A stretch of DNA of 64,000 bases from assembly GCA_937998875.1 (NCBI GenBank), contig CALLBO010000003.1, positions 1 through 64,000 of the forward strand. The letters are read 5' to 3'. The translations under genes were made by a program, and so were the position numbers. Shown here in pieces: positions 9,481 to 19,457 of the stretch; the first letter of the stretch is position 1, and every line of letters starts with the position of its first letter. The notes beneath the pieces were generated by a model that was given only the letters and a program-made list of their open reading frames with translations, was not told the DNA's origin and ran no database searches. This DNA is from an uncultured Granulosicoccaceae bacterium. GTDB lineage: Bacteria; Pseudomonadota; Gammaproteobacteria; Granulosicoccales; Granulosicoccaceae.

Positions 9481-10033
9481 CTCTTTTCGCACAGACGAAA
9501 TGCCGGCAGAGATGCGTATTTTGCTTGATGAGTACCCGCGCGACAGCTGGCCTAGGCATCCGGGCTTTAAACAAAAAACCAGAAGGTGGATCGCGGCACA
9601 CCGAATGTTTCGTCAGATTAGTGAAACACTAATCAATGATGCAGAGCGTTATCTGGATGGCAACAAAGATGCGAAAGATTACGTTGATCAACTGATCTAT
9701 CGTGGTGGTTCACTGGTTGGTAACCTGAACGGACATCATAGCTGGGAGGATCATAGCTATTTCCCTGAGTTGTCTGCTGCAGATCCGCGTTTTGATGAGG
9801 GGCTTGAAATTCTCGAGCAGGATCATGTCGCCTTGAATGGCGTGTTAAGTGACTTTACGAATACTGCAATTCGTGCGATTCGCCTGATAGACCTGAATGA
9901 TAGTAAGGCCCGCAGCGAGGTAGGGCGGCTGCACACAGTGACTATAGGCATTGAAAAGTTGTTACAACGTCATCTGGGTGATGAAGAAGAGCTTGCTGTG
10001 CCGATTATATTGCACCATCGCTTGCGTGGTTAA
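9473..10033 (+). CDS. Hemerythrin/HHE-domain protein
   Basis: 'HHSWEDHSYFPEL...EILEQDHVALNGVL...LLQRHLGDEEELAVPIILHH' metal-ligand pattern; overlaps the upstream CDS. Confidence 0.8.
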   Translation: MVNSFRTDEMPAEMRILLDEYPRDSWPRHPGFKQKTRRWIAAHRMFRQISETLINDAERYLDGNKDAKDYVDQLIYRGGSLVGNLNGHHSWEDHSYFPELSAADPRFDEGLEILEQDHVALNGVLSDFTNTAIRAIRLIDLNDSKARSEVGRLHTVTIGIEKLLQRHLGDEEELAVPIILHHRLRG

Positions 10034-10159
10034 CTGACAGTATCCATAACAAATAAATCAGTTGATACTTTAAAAAAAGAGTTACAAAAAGACGCTAAAT
10101 TCTACCGCACCAAAGGTGAGTTGTCAGCGGAGCCAGCGGGTTTCACAATACCTTGAGTG

Positions 10160-10218
10160 ATTCTGAATTTGCTTCAGAAGCAGATCGCTACCATTTATTC
10201 GTGGCACTTCAGTTATAA
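10160..10218 (+). pseudogene. Possible remnant of a second glutathionyl-hydroquinone reductase
   Basis: Frame reads SDSEFASEADRYHLFVALQL*, resembling the GHR 'EPGRYHLYVSLACPW' segment. Confidence 0.35.
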
Positions 10219-11091
10219 ACAAGCGTTTGAAATTTCCTTGATGAAGATTCTCATACAATTGCTGAGCCGCCTCTTCTCAGAATAAAGAATACTGATATTC
10301 TGTTCAGCTATTTTATAGTCCGGTAAGACTTTCACCAGCTTGCCACTACCTTCGGCGTCGTCTGCTATAAAGCTTGGTAGTCGCGAAATACCATGGCCGT
10401 TCATTGTCGCCTGCAATAAAAATTGACCACTGTTTGAATTCAAGGTTGGTTGAAACTCAATGTAGACAACTTTATCGTTTTTCAGAAATTCCCATTTCGT
10501 GCGCCTCAAATCGCTATAGCAGAGCAGCGGATGTTCCGCTAGTTGATCGAGATTTTCTGGCAGTTTTCTAATCGATGCGTAGTCAGTCGCTGCATACATA
10601 TAGTGTTGAAACGTACCAATTATTTCTTCACCGAACTCGGTGTTAGTCTCTTTGCTGACCCTGACAACCAGATCATAGTTTTCACGCTCAAGATCCACGT
10701 AGTGGTTTTCGAAATCTAGCGATAGCTTTATATCAGGGTAGCGGTTTTGGAAGTTGAGTAGTGCAGGCATCAGGAAAAAATGCCCGAACTCGTTCGCGAT
10801 AGAGACATGCAAATGCCCAGAGAGATTGACTGGCTCTCTTTTAAAGTCAAATTCGAGTTCCTGTGCATCAGTTAACACGCTTGTTGCGCGTTGATACAGC
10901 TCCCGGCCTGCTGCGGTGACTTGCCAGTTTCCAGCCTCCCGATCGACCAGTTTGATATCGTAACGTTCTTCGAGCAAGTTGAGTCGTCGACTGACAGCAG
11001 ATTTTGCGATATGCAATTTTTCGGCAGCTTTGCCAATGCTTTTGTGGTCAACAACCACTACAAATAGATGTAAGTCTTCTAATTGGCCCAT
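10213..11091 (-). CDS. LysR family transcriptional regulator
   Basis: N-terminal HTH 'MGQLEDLHLFVVVVDHKSIGKAAEKLHIAKSAVSRRLNLLEE'. Confidence 0.92.
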   Translation of the reverse strand: MGQLEDLHLFVVVVDHKSIGKAAEKLHIAKSAVSRRLNLLEERYDIKLVDREAGNWQVTAAGRELYQRATSVLTDAQELEFDFKREPVNLSGHLHVSIANEFGHFFLMPALLNFQNRYPDIKLSLDFENHYVDLERENYDLVVRVSKETNTEFGEEIIGTFQHYMYAATDYASIRKLPENLDQLAEHPLLCYSDLRRTKWEFLKNDKVVYIEFQPTLNSNSGQFLLQATMNGHGISRLPSFIADDAEGSGKLVKVLPDYKIAEQNISILYSEKRRLSNCMRIFIKEISNACL

Positions 11092-11338
11092 TCATACAGT
11101 CTCTGTTGTATAAAAGTATCTATCGCTGGTACGGTATTGATGGCGTGTTTGGAAGCAACCAACAATAGTTCGCACTGTGCAATCGTGCTCTGTGAATTTT
11201 CCAGCTCTGTAAACACTACCATTATCAACTATTTTCTTCCGTACTTGAAATTAGAACAGGTGGGTCTAACTTCTATGATTTTCAAGATCCGCCGCTGGTA
11301 ATACGCTGTATTTGAGATTAACAATTCAAGGATAAAAA

Positions 11339-12562
11339 ATGATCAGAATACACCGTATTGCCGTACTCGCTTTGGCCTTTACAGCCAGTGGAGTATTTGC
11401 TGACGACGGAGCTGGTAGTTTACAGTCTGCAGGAGCTTTGGCTTTTAACGATAAAAACGTACTTTTCGTCGGGGATTCAAAAGCGGGTCGTGTCCACGCT
11501 TTCGCGCTTAACGACCGTGTTCTGACCGACCAGTCTGAATATTCGCTTGGTCGTGCTAAGACGTTTGAAGGGCGCACGATTATTGATGGTATTGACGAGC
11601 AAATTGCTGAGCTGCTCGGAACCACCAGCAAGGAAATCGCTATCAATGACATGGTTGTGCATAAGCCTGGCAAACAGATATTTTTATCTGTTCACAATGG
11701 GCGTGGTCCTGATGCCAAACCGGTCCTATTATCGGTGAATAATGGTGCTCTTGAAATAGTTGATCTGTCTCAAGTGGACCACAATTCTACAGAGGTGGGC
11801 CCTGTACCAACGACCGAATCACTTGAATTCGGGCAGCCTCTGAATAGCCTTTCAATTACAGACATTGACTACTATAACGGCGAAATTTTGGTGGCCGGCG
11901 TTTCCAATGAGGAATTCAGTTCAAAATTGCGACGGATAAAATACCCATTTGATGGCAAGGTTAAAACTACGTCAATTGAGATATGGCATGCAGTACATGC
12001 GCAATATGAAACTCGAGCGCCGATCATAACGCAAACTGTTGCTGAGCTTGACGGTATTCCAACGTTGATTGCCGTGTATGCATGTACACCCATTGTCAGA
12101 ATACCATTGGATGATCTGAAAGACGGCGCAAAAGTACGCGGTACCATGATTGGTGAGATGGGTTTTGGTAACACACCTATCGATATCATTCAGTACACCA
12201 ATTCGTGGGATCAATCCAGCAATGTGTTGGTGACCAACACCAATCGCAGTGCTGCCCAGATTCCTTTGCAAGCACTTGCTACAGCGTCAGCAATGCCCCA
12301 CGGTGATAGCGTAAAACCGGTGTTCTCAGTCGCTGGCGTAGAACAGTATCCAATGCCAATGAGTAATACGCTACATCTGGACACGGTTGATGAAAACTGG
12401 GCCGTTACTATCAGACTGAACCCTGAGGACCCGCGTGTGCTAGAAATGCACACAATTCCATTGCCGATGTGGTTCGACCGTGCGGATCATGTTGTTGAAA
12501 TGAACTGGGAAGATGGTCCCGATCCGTTCGGTTACAAAACCGCGCCACCATTGACCTACTGA
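11339..12562 (+). CDS. Hypothetical secreted protein, possibly beta-propeller-like
   Basis: Signal peptide 'MIRIHRIAVLALAFTASGVFADD'; repeated 'NVLFVGDS..GRVHAF' and 'ILVAGVS' strand-like segments. Confidence 0.6.
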   Translation: MIRIHRIAVLALAFTASGVFADDGAGSLQSAGALAFNDKNVLFVGDSKAGRVHAFALNDRVLTDQSEYSLGRAKTFEGRTIIDGIDEQIAELLGTTSKEIAINDMVVHKPGKQIFLSVHNGRGPDAKPVLLSVNNGALEIVDLSQVDHNSTEVGPVPTTESLEFGQPLNSLSITDIDYYNGEILVAGVSNEEFSSKLRRIKYPFDGKVKTTSIEIWHAVHAQYETRAPIITQTVAELDGIPTLIAVYACTPIVRIPLDDLKDGAKVRGTMIGEMGFGNTPIDIIQYTNSWDQSSNVLVTNTNRSAAQIPLQALATASAMPHGDSVKPVFSVAGVEQYPMPMSNTLHLDTVDENWAVTIRLNPEDPRVLEMHTIPLPMWFDRADHVVEMNWEDGPDPFGYKTAPPLTY

Positions 12563-12571
12563 TTACGGGAT

Positions 12572-12614
12572 TGTGCCTCTCTCGTTTGTCCAGCTATCTG
12601 ATGAGAGAGGCACA
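12572..12614. terminator. Stem-loop, putative terminator or mRNA-stabilising hairpin
   Basis: Perfect 12-bp stem TGTGCCTCTCTC / GAGAGAGGCACA just after the stop at 12562; no U-tract. Confidence 0.5.
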
Positions 12615-12699
12615 CTGTTGATAATTCCCCGTGACAGATTCACCGAATCTGTTTTTCGGTCTTACTGATCAATTTCGATTCATAGTGTAGATAGCTATA

Positions 12700-13560
12700 A
12701 TGTTAAAACTTATTTATTTTTCTATTTTGGTGCTTATTGGCTCAATGATGTCTGTTGGCTATTCTGCAGCTGACCATACAACCGCTGAGATTACGCCTCA
12801 CACTAGTATCCCGGCTCTTGAGTTTGTCACTCCGAGTAATGCGGTCATACCTGCGAACACGCTACGTTTTTATTTGACCTTTTCCAACTCCATGGAACGT
12901 GGGCAGGTGACGCAAAATATTTGGGTTGAGGATCATTTCGGCACGACTATCGAAAATCCATTTTTAAAATTGGGTGTCGAACTCTGGGACCCTCAGCAAA
13001 AGCGGGTTACTTTGTTAATAGACCCGGGTCGGATAAAGACAGGCGTTGGTCCAAACGAGTTGGTCGGTGCGGTTTTCAAAGAGAACTATCGATACGCTAT
13101 AGTTGTATCAGGGGCAATGCAGGATGTTGATGGTGTGCCTATTGGTATTGAGCAGCGGATTGAGTTCACGGCTGGTCCAGCCATTGTTGATCCAGTTAAT
13201 TTGTCATTATGGAAGGTTGACTTGCCGCCAGCGGGCACACGTTTCCCTTTTATTGTCAGGTTTGACCGTATCATGGATGTCGGTACTTCCACGCGCATGA
13301 TTGCAATTCATGGTACAGATGGGAAAGCATTGAAAGGAAAGGTGGTTAGTCACGGCACGTATCTGGAATTTTTCCCGTTGCTCGACTGGGTAGAAGGTGT
13401 CCACCATTTAAAGGTTGATATGGAAATTGAGGATGTGTCCGGTAATTCGATCGTTGTGCCATTTGAAAAGAACGGTGATGATGTCTATATAAATGTGTTG
13501 TCTGAATTGACGTTTCAAATTATCGATAGGGACGATAGAATACGCTCACCTATTTATTGA
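12700..13560 (+). CDS. Secreted protein with Ig-like (SbsA-type) domain features
   Basis: Signal peptide; 'LRFYLTFSNSMERGQV' and 'FPFIVRFDRIMDVGT' resemble bacterial Ig-like domains. Confidence 0.5.
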   Translation: MLKLIYFSILVLIGSMMSVGYSAADHTTAEITPHTSIPALEFVTPSNAVIPANTLRFYLTFSNSMERGQVTQNIWVEDHFGTTIENPFLKLGVELWDPQQKRVTLLIDPGRIKTGVGPNELVGAVFKENYRYAIVVSGAMQDVDGVPIGIEQRIEFTAGPAIVDPVNLSLWKVDLPPAGTRFPFIVRFDRIMDVGTSTRMIAIHGTDGKALKGKVVSHGTYLEFFPLLDWVEGVHHLKVDMEIEDVSGNSIVVPFEKNGDDVYINVLSELTFQIIDRDDRIRSPIY

Positions 13561-13709
13561 CTCAAAACTTTCGTTTTCCACACTTGCAGACAGGTTGCAG
13601 TATTGTGTTGCTAGCAGAGCATGTACGAGTTTGGGCAACGTCCGCTTTCCAGCCATCCAGTAAATCTGCATAAACGTCAGTGCCCATAGCTGACCGTCAG
13701 CTAAGGGCA

Positions 13710-15407
13710 GAGGCTGTGTGAAAACTATGGTGTAAAATGGTGGCGCAATAAACGAAGGATTCGGTTATGAGCGGGTTTATACAGGGAATCGGTCGGCAGC
13801 AAGATACACTTCTTCCGGAACGGCTTGATGATTACATAGCTGAAGACAACACAGTACGTGTGATTGACGTATTCGTTGACTCTTTGCCACTGATCAATCT
13901 CGGTTTTTCCACCATTCCAAGTCATACGGGGCGGCCAGGCTACCACCCCTCAGTACTTCTCAAGTTGTATGTCTATGGTTATCTCAACCGAATTCAGTCT
14001 AGTAGAAGACTTGAGAGAGAAGCACAAAGAAATGTGGAGGTAATGTGGCTACTCGAGCGGCTAACACCGGATTTTAAAACAATCGCCGATTTCCGTAAAA
14101 ACAATGCCAAAGCAATCAAGAATGTATGTCGGGAGTTTGTTCTGCTCAGTAAACGAATTGGTTTGCTGGATACTGACTGTGTAGCAATTGATGGGAGTAA
14201 GTTCAAAGCAGTCAATAATGCCGATCGTGCTTTCTCTAAGGCAAAAATTGAGCGACGGCGACAGAAGATTGATGAAAGCATCAATGACTACCTGGACGAG
14301 ATCAAGCGCGCTGATCGACACGATACAAAAGAATCCCGAAATACAATAATTCAACTCCAGAAACGACTTGCCAAGGTACGCGAAGAAGCCAAGAGGCTCG
14401 AATTTCTGGAGGCGGAACTGCTTGAATCACCTGATAGACAGCTCTCACTCACCGACCCGGATGCACGTATTATGGCAACCCGCGGCCGCAGCTCTGTAAT
14501 GGTAGGCTACAACGTCCAAACAGCTGTTGACGCTACAAATCACTTGATCGTGGCACATGAAGTCACGAACGTTGGCAACGACCGATCGCAGCTCTCGAAT
14601 ATCGCTATACAAGCTAACGAAGTGTTGCAACATGATGATCTGTGTGTACTTGCAGACAAAGGTTACTATAAAGGCGAAGAAATACTTGCCTGCAAAGAAG
14701 CGAATATCACAACTTACTTACCCAGGACCAAGACCTCCAATAGTCGTGCAGCTGGCTTGTATGATCGATCAGAGTTTATCTATGATTCAGAAAATGATGA
14801 GTACACGTGTCCCGCCAACCAAATACTAAGCAGACGACATAGAAGCGTTGAACAAGGCAAGAAAATAGATACGTACTATGCGTCAGCTCCAGTATGCCGG
14901 GCTTGCCGTAAAAAGGAGCACTGTACTACCGGTGAGCACCGCCGTATACGAAGATGGGAGCATGAAGAGGTGCTTGATGAACTGGATAAGAGAATGGCCA
15001 ATGAGCCGACTCGAATGCAAACAAGACGCTGCACAGTCGAGCATCCGTTTGGCACAATAAAGCATTGGATGGGACACACACACTTTCAAATGAAAACCAT
15101 GAATAGAGTTAGCACCGAAATGAGCCTGCACGTCCTATCGTACAATCTGAAACGTGTAATCTCGATACTGGGGGTCAATGAACTAATTGAAGCAATAACC
15201 AATAAAAGCTACGCATAAGATGACGTAGTAAGTAGTTTTTTAGTCGCGATAGAAGCCTCTAAGAGTCTTTGTAAGCTGTCTTATATTTCTCGCTAAAATT
15301 TATTTGCTACTGATGAGTAAATACAGAACCCACTCATCGAGCACTCAAGGCTAGAGATGGCCAATTTACGTGCTTCTTTCTTACCGAAAATAGTTTTAAC
15401 ACAGCCT
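13710..15407 (+). mobile_element. IS1182-family insertion sequence, third copy (divergent)
   Basis: Terminal repeats GAGGCTGTGTGAAAACTA at 13710 and TAGTTTTAACACAGCCTC ending 15407 flank a transposase. Confidence 0.8.
13767..15218 (+). CDS. IS1182 family transposase
   Basis: 483 aa with the same architecture as the other two copies but clearly divergent. Confidence 0.92.
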   Translation: MSGFIQGIGRQQDTLLPERLDDYIAEDNTVRVIDVFVDSLPLINLGFSTIPSHTGRPGYHPSVLLKLYVYGYLNRIQSSRRLEREAQRNVEVMWLLERLTPDFKTIADFRKNNAKAIKNVCREFVLLSKRIGLLDTDCVAIDGSKFKAVNNADRAFSKAKIERRRQKIDESINDYLDEIKRADRHDTKESRNTIIQLQKRLAKVREEAKRLEFLEAELLESPDRQLSLTDPDARIMATRGRSSVMVGYNVQTAVDATNHLIVAHEVTNVGNDRSQLSNIAIQANEVLQHDDLCVLADKGYYKGEEILACKEANITTYLPRTKTSNSRAAGLYDRSEFIYDSENDEYTCPANQILSRRHRSVEQGKKIDTYYASAPVCRACRKKEHCTTGEHRRIRRWEHEEVLDELDKRMANEPTRMQTRRCTVEHPFGTIKHWMGHTHFQMKTMNRVSTEMSLHVLSYNLKRVISILGVNELIEAITNKSYA

Positions 15408-15508
15408 CGGCACTACTAAGACGGTCGGACAGAGAAACTCTCATCACTTTACTGACATGTACTGTCAGGTCAGATGTGGGCTATCACAAGTAATTGTGTC
15501 ACAAATTA

Positions 15509-17083
15509 CTACCGTTCGATAAGGCAGGACTCTGAACCATCCCATCCCCAGCCATCACCGTCGGTGTCTATGCAATATTCCGCTACAGATTGTATCAAAC
15601 AAGACTGAGTGCCATCCCAACCCCAGCCATCTCCGTCACTATCTATGCATAGGCCGCTGGCAGGTGGTTCATTTGGCGAATCTACTGTCTGCGGTTCTGA
15701 ATCTATCATGCAAGACTGTACACCATTCCATCCCCAGCCATCCCCATCGGTATCGACGCAATAGACTTCCATCATCGGCTGCTGAACGACAACGTCATTG
15801 TTGTCAATGATGCAGCTACGACCAGGTGTGGCTTGAGGTTGTTGCCATCCAAAACCATCGCCGTCTTGGTCTGCACATTCAAGGCCTTCATAGACTTGTT
15901 CATTAAAAGAGCTGCCATCAGTGGCAAAAGGCACGCAATTACCCGGGCCCAGGTTATCCCCGTCAGGATCCGGACAAACCGGATCAATGTTCAAAGGTAC
16001 CCAGCCCAGGCCAGCGTATTTAATAAAACCACTGTGCGAAAGATCTTCAACTACGTCGGTGAAGTATTTCCGGTAAGTACCTCGTTCCAGGTCATGTACA
16101 AACCACAACTCAAATCTTTCTCCGCCGAAATTTCTGGCAAAGTAAGCGATAAACTTATCGTCTTTACTAATAACGGGACGAGAAAATAGTTCAAGTCCTT
16201 CTCTGCTAATGTCGAAGTCGCTTATTCTGTTGGTAGTATCTAAGGTCAAGTCACGGATAAAATTGTCTATGAGGGCGTTTTCATCATTTGAGACCAGATT
16301 CTCAGCGCGGCTGCTAAACACTACGAATTGACCACCTCTGCTTATGCTGCCCCGATAACTTCCATCGTTACCTTCTATGTTGTCGTTGTTCACACTAACG
16401 CGCGAGGTAGTTTCTAATAGACGGTCTCGAATGTATACATCGGCTTCATCGTTGCGATCATCAGATACTAAGGCAGTCCTTGTCTCAAACGTAACAAAAC
16501 GACCGTCTTCGCTAATCCACGGTGGTAGGAAATCTGAACCGGGGGAAGCCCCGAATTGCGAAGAAAATGGTTGTCCATCAACAACGCTGACCAGTTCGAG
16601 CTCACGAGTTACGAGATCGTGAAGATATACATCTCGCATGTTATTCGTATCAAATTCAGAGGAATCGTCCCGATTAAGAAATGCGACGAAACGACCGTCC
16701 GGAGTGATGCTTGCGGTTTGACCGCGCGCCAGCCACTGAGTGCTTGCGTTTATCCGGTCAAAAACCAGGATATTCGTATAGTGATGTACTGATTCTTCAC
16801 TGATGTTTTCAGCCCGGGTGGTATATACAACAAAGCGACCATCGCCGCTGATCATGGCGTCTTCGCTACTGGCATCACCGGCGTTTCCGAATCTATCCGC
16901 TGATATTAAAGTTGTTTCATCGGTCAGTCGATCCAACAGGGCGACTTGACTAAGAGAATCATCGTCATAAAAGGTGTATACCATGTAGCGACCGTCGTCA
17001 CTGAAGGTAGTGTTGTACTCCATGGCGATCAATGGGAATGGAAGTAAAACAGCGACAATGAGCTGGAGTAATATTTTAGTCAT
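15509..17083 (-). CDS. Secreted WD40/TolB-like (PD40) beta-propeller protein with C-terminal Cys-bracketed DGDGWGW repeats
   Basis: Propeller blades 'SxDGRFVVYTTRA', 'SEDGRFVTFETR', 'SRGGQFVVFSSRA', then repeats ending '..CIDTDGDGWGWDGSESC'. Confidence 0.75.
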   Translation of the reverse strand: MTKILLQLIVAVLLPFPLIAMEYNTTFSDDGRYMVYTFYDDDSLSQVALLDRLTDETTLISADRFGNAGDASSEDAMISGDGRFVVYTTRAENISEESVHHYTNILVFDRINASTQWLARGQTASITPDGRFVAFLNRDDSSEFDTNNMRDVYLHDLVTRELELVSVVDGQPFSSQFGASPGSDFLPPWISEDGRFVTFETRTALVSDDRNDEADVYIRDRLLETTSRVSVNNDNIEGNDGSYRGSISRGGQFVVFSSRAENLVSNDENALIDNFIRDLTLDTTNRISDFDISREGLELFSRPVISKDDKFIAYFARNFGGERFELWFVHDLERGTYRKYFTDVVEDLSHSGFIKYAGLGWVPLNIDPVCPDPDGDNLGPGNCVPFATDGSSFNEQVYEGLECADQDGDGFGWQQPQATPGRSCIIDNNDVVVQQPMMEVYCVDTDGDGWGWNGVQSCMIDSEPQTVDSPNEPPASGLCIDSDGDGWGWDGTQSCLIQSVAEYCIDTDGDGWGWDGSESCLIER

Positions 17084-17314
17084 GCGTCAAACCCAAACTA
17101 TCATTCTTGAATTGAGTACTGTCGAAACACTCCGAAGCAGGAGTGCTTCCCGTCATGACGATAACAGGTATTTGAAAGGAGAATCAAGGAAACACGCCAA
17201 TCTAGTGGAAAATAATTAGTCAGCGCCTGACAAGGTGGATTAGCAGTCTGTCTTTGCCCTCAATTCCATGCCGTTGGGGCCGCGATTTCGCATGTTTTAC
17301 AGAGAGGTTTCTAT

Positions 17315-18289
17315 TTAGTCCCGCTCTGCGTCAGCCTCCTGCATTCGATCATCGGTGTAGCGATTGCCAACCACTGTTGAGTCATTTATCAGATCGTTAA
17401 GGGTATCCACAGTTTCCTGCGAAAGGGCAAGAGTTGCAGCGCCCGCGTTCTCTTTCATGAACTCAATGTGTTTTGTTCCTGGAATTGGAACATCATTGTC
17501 ACGATGTAGTAACCATGCCAACGCTAACTGAGCCATTGAACAATTGTTCTGTTCCGCGATTTCTGCAAAAGGTACCAGTAGCTTTTTGTTTTGTGCATAA
17601 GCTTCAGGTTCGAAGCGGGGACGGGCGATCGTAGTGCGCAGGTCGCCTTCTACCAGTTGGGTTACATCAGCTGCTTTGCCGGTTAGGAATGCACGACCAA
17701 GTGGTGAGAACGGCACCATGGTAACGCCCAGTTCGTCGCATGCATCCAGGATGCCTCTCTCCGGAGTTCGTGACCATAGTGAATATTCAGATTGCAGTGC
17801 TGCGATAGGGTGAACCTTATGAGCGCGGCGTAAATTTTCGCAGCACACCTCAGACAAACCGATCTCACGCACTTTGCCATCCTGCACCAGTTTCGACAGC
17901 GCACCGGTACTTTCTTCAATAGGTATGTTCGGATCAACGCGGTGCAGATAGTACAGATCAATGACATCAGTACGCAGACGCTTCAGGCTGTTCTCACAGC
18001 TTTCAATGATGCCAGCAGGATCGCCGTTAATTCCTTCACGCGATAAGCCGCACTTTGTCGCAAGAACGTATTCACTGCGGCGACTTTCCAGTGCGTTGCC
18101 AATGAGTGTCTCATTGTGACCTGAGCCGTATACCTGGGCGGTATCAAGAAACGTGTAGCCTACATCCAGTGCCTCGTTGAGCAGCCGTTCGGATTCAGCA
18201 TCATCTGCCTTGCCATATCCCATTGACATGTTCATGCAGCCCAAACCGATTGCAGAAACAGATAGTGAGCCGATGGTGCGAGTTTTCAT
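17315..18289 (-). CDS. Aldo/keto reductase
   Basis: 'MKTRTIGSLSVSAIGLGCMNMSMGYG...FLDTAQVYGSGHNE...LATKCGL...DVIDLYYLHRVDP' AKR motifs; start moved to 18289. Confidence 0.9.
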   Translation of the reverse strand: MKTRTIGSLSVSAIGLGCMNMSMGYGKADDAESERLLNEALDVGYTFLDTAQVYGSGHNETLIGNALESRRSEYVLATKCGLSREGINGDPAGIIESCENSLKRLRTDVIDLYYLHRVDPNIPIEESTGALSKLVQDGKVREIGLSEVCCENLRRAHKVHPIAALQSEYSLWSRTPERGILDACDELGVTMVPFSPLGRAFLTGKAADVTQLVEGDLRTTIARPRFEPEAYAQNKKLLVPFAEIAEQNNCSMAQLALAWLLHRDNDVPIPGTKHIEFMKENAGAATLALSQETVDTLNDLINDSTVVGNRYTDDRMQEADAERD

Positions 18290-18497
18290 TTGATATTTCC
18301 GGGTTCGGTTGTAAGCAATAGTTGATTTTGCATCAGTGTTCCGCCTACAGAATTGTGGACACAATATTTCACTGTCGATCCCGGTTTAGACTGGTCCGGG
18401 AGTTGCATTTTAAAACGTCATGACATAATATTCACTTATGGCTTGTTGCCGGCGCTGAGGCCGGCAAGCTTACAACCACGACTCACTGGAGTGCACG

Positions 18498-18566
18498 ATG
18501 ATCTTAGGTCTTATAGCGTTTTTACTATACGTAACATTCAAATGGCAGAGGATTGAATGGTGGTAG
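18498..18566 (+). CDS. Candidate 22-aa single-TM microprotein
   Basis: ATG at 18498 preceded by CTGGAG; reads MILGLIAFLLYVTFKWQRIEWW*. Below the ORF-track size cutoff. Confidence 0.3.
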   Translation: MILGLIAFLLYVTFKWQRIEWW

Positions 18567-18684
18567 CCTCATCTTTGCGGCAGCGAACCTAGTCTGGAGA
18601 TACTTTGGTTTTTAACGCTGCGAACGCACTGGTAGCGGTGCGTTAATCCAATGCTCACAAAGCCAATGATCGCAAGAATAGCGA

Positions 18685-19371
18685 TCAGGTGACGTTAATA
18701 GTCATCGGCTCAAGACCATCCACGCTCATTTCCATGACGTCTCCGCGTTGTACTGGACCTACGCCTGCCGGTGTACCTGCAAGAATCACATCTCCAGCTT
18801 CAAGCGTGAAGTATTCTGAGAGGTACGAGATCATCTCGGGTACTTTCCAGATCATCTGATTCAGATCTCCCTCCTGTGTAACTTTTTTATTCACTTTTAG
18901 TTCTATGCGTCCCTGATCAGGATGGCCAACACTTTCCACGGTATGAATCGGGCCAACCGGGGCAGAGCGCTCAAACGCCTTACCTATTTCCCACGGACGT
19001 CCCATCTTTTTTTGTGCACCTTGCAGATCGCGTCTTGTCATATCCAGAGAAAGGGCATAACCATAGACATGATCGAGCGCTTTATCTAACGGGATGTCGT
19101 CGCCTCCGGCCTTTAACATCACTGCAAGCTCTGCTTCATGATGTACGTCATTGGAGTGTTTCGGGTAGGGGAACTCACCGGAAGCATCCAGGTTGTTGGG
19201 ATTTTTTTGAAAGAAAAAAGGCGGTTCGCGATCAGGATCGTGCCCCATTTCAACCGCATGTGCGGCGTAGTTTCTCCCAATGCAATACACCCGACGTACA
19301 GGAAACTTTGCTTCAGTCCCGAGGACAGGAAGTAGAACCGGGGCGGGTGCGTCTATGACTAATGCGGTCAT
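18685..19371 (-). CDS. Fumarylacetoacetate hydrolase family protein (fumarylpyruvate hydrolase-like)
   Basis: 'RVYCIGRNYAAHAVEMGHDPDREPPFFFQKNPNNL...HHEAELAVML...GDVILAGTPAGVGPV'. Confidence 0.88.
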   Translation of the reverse strand: MTALVIDAPAPVLLPVLGTEAKFPVRRVYCIGRNYAAHAVEMGHDPDREPPFFFQKNPNNLDASGEFPYPKHSNDVHHEAELAVMLKAGGDDIPLDKALDHVYGYALSLDMTRRDLQGAQKKMGRPWEIGKAFERSAPVGPIHTVESVGHPDQGRIELKVNKKVTQEGDLNQMIWKVPEMISYLSEYFTLEAGDVILAGTPAGVGPVQRGDVMEMSVDGLEPMTINVT

Positions 19372-19457
19372 GTAATCTCCTGAGGGGTCGCGCAGCTCTG
19401 GCCGACTGGATTGATCTAAATCAATCGGACCAATGATAGCAAACAGCGGTTTTATCG

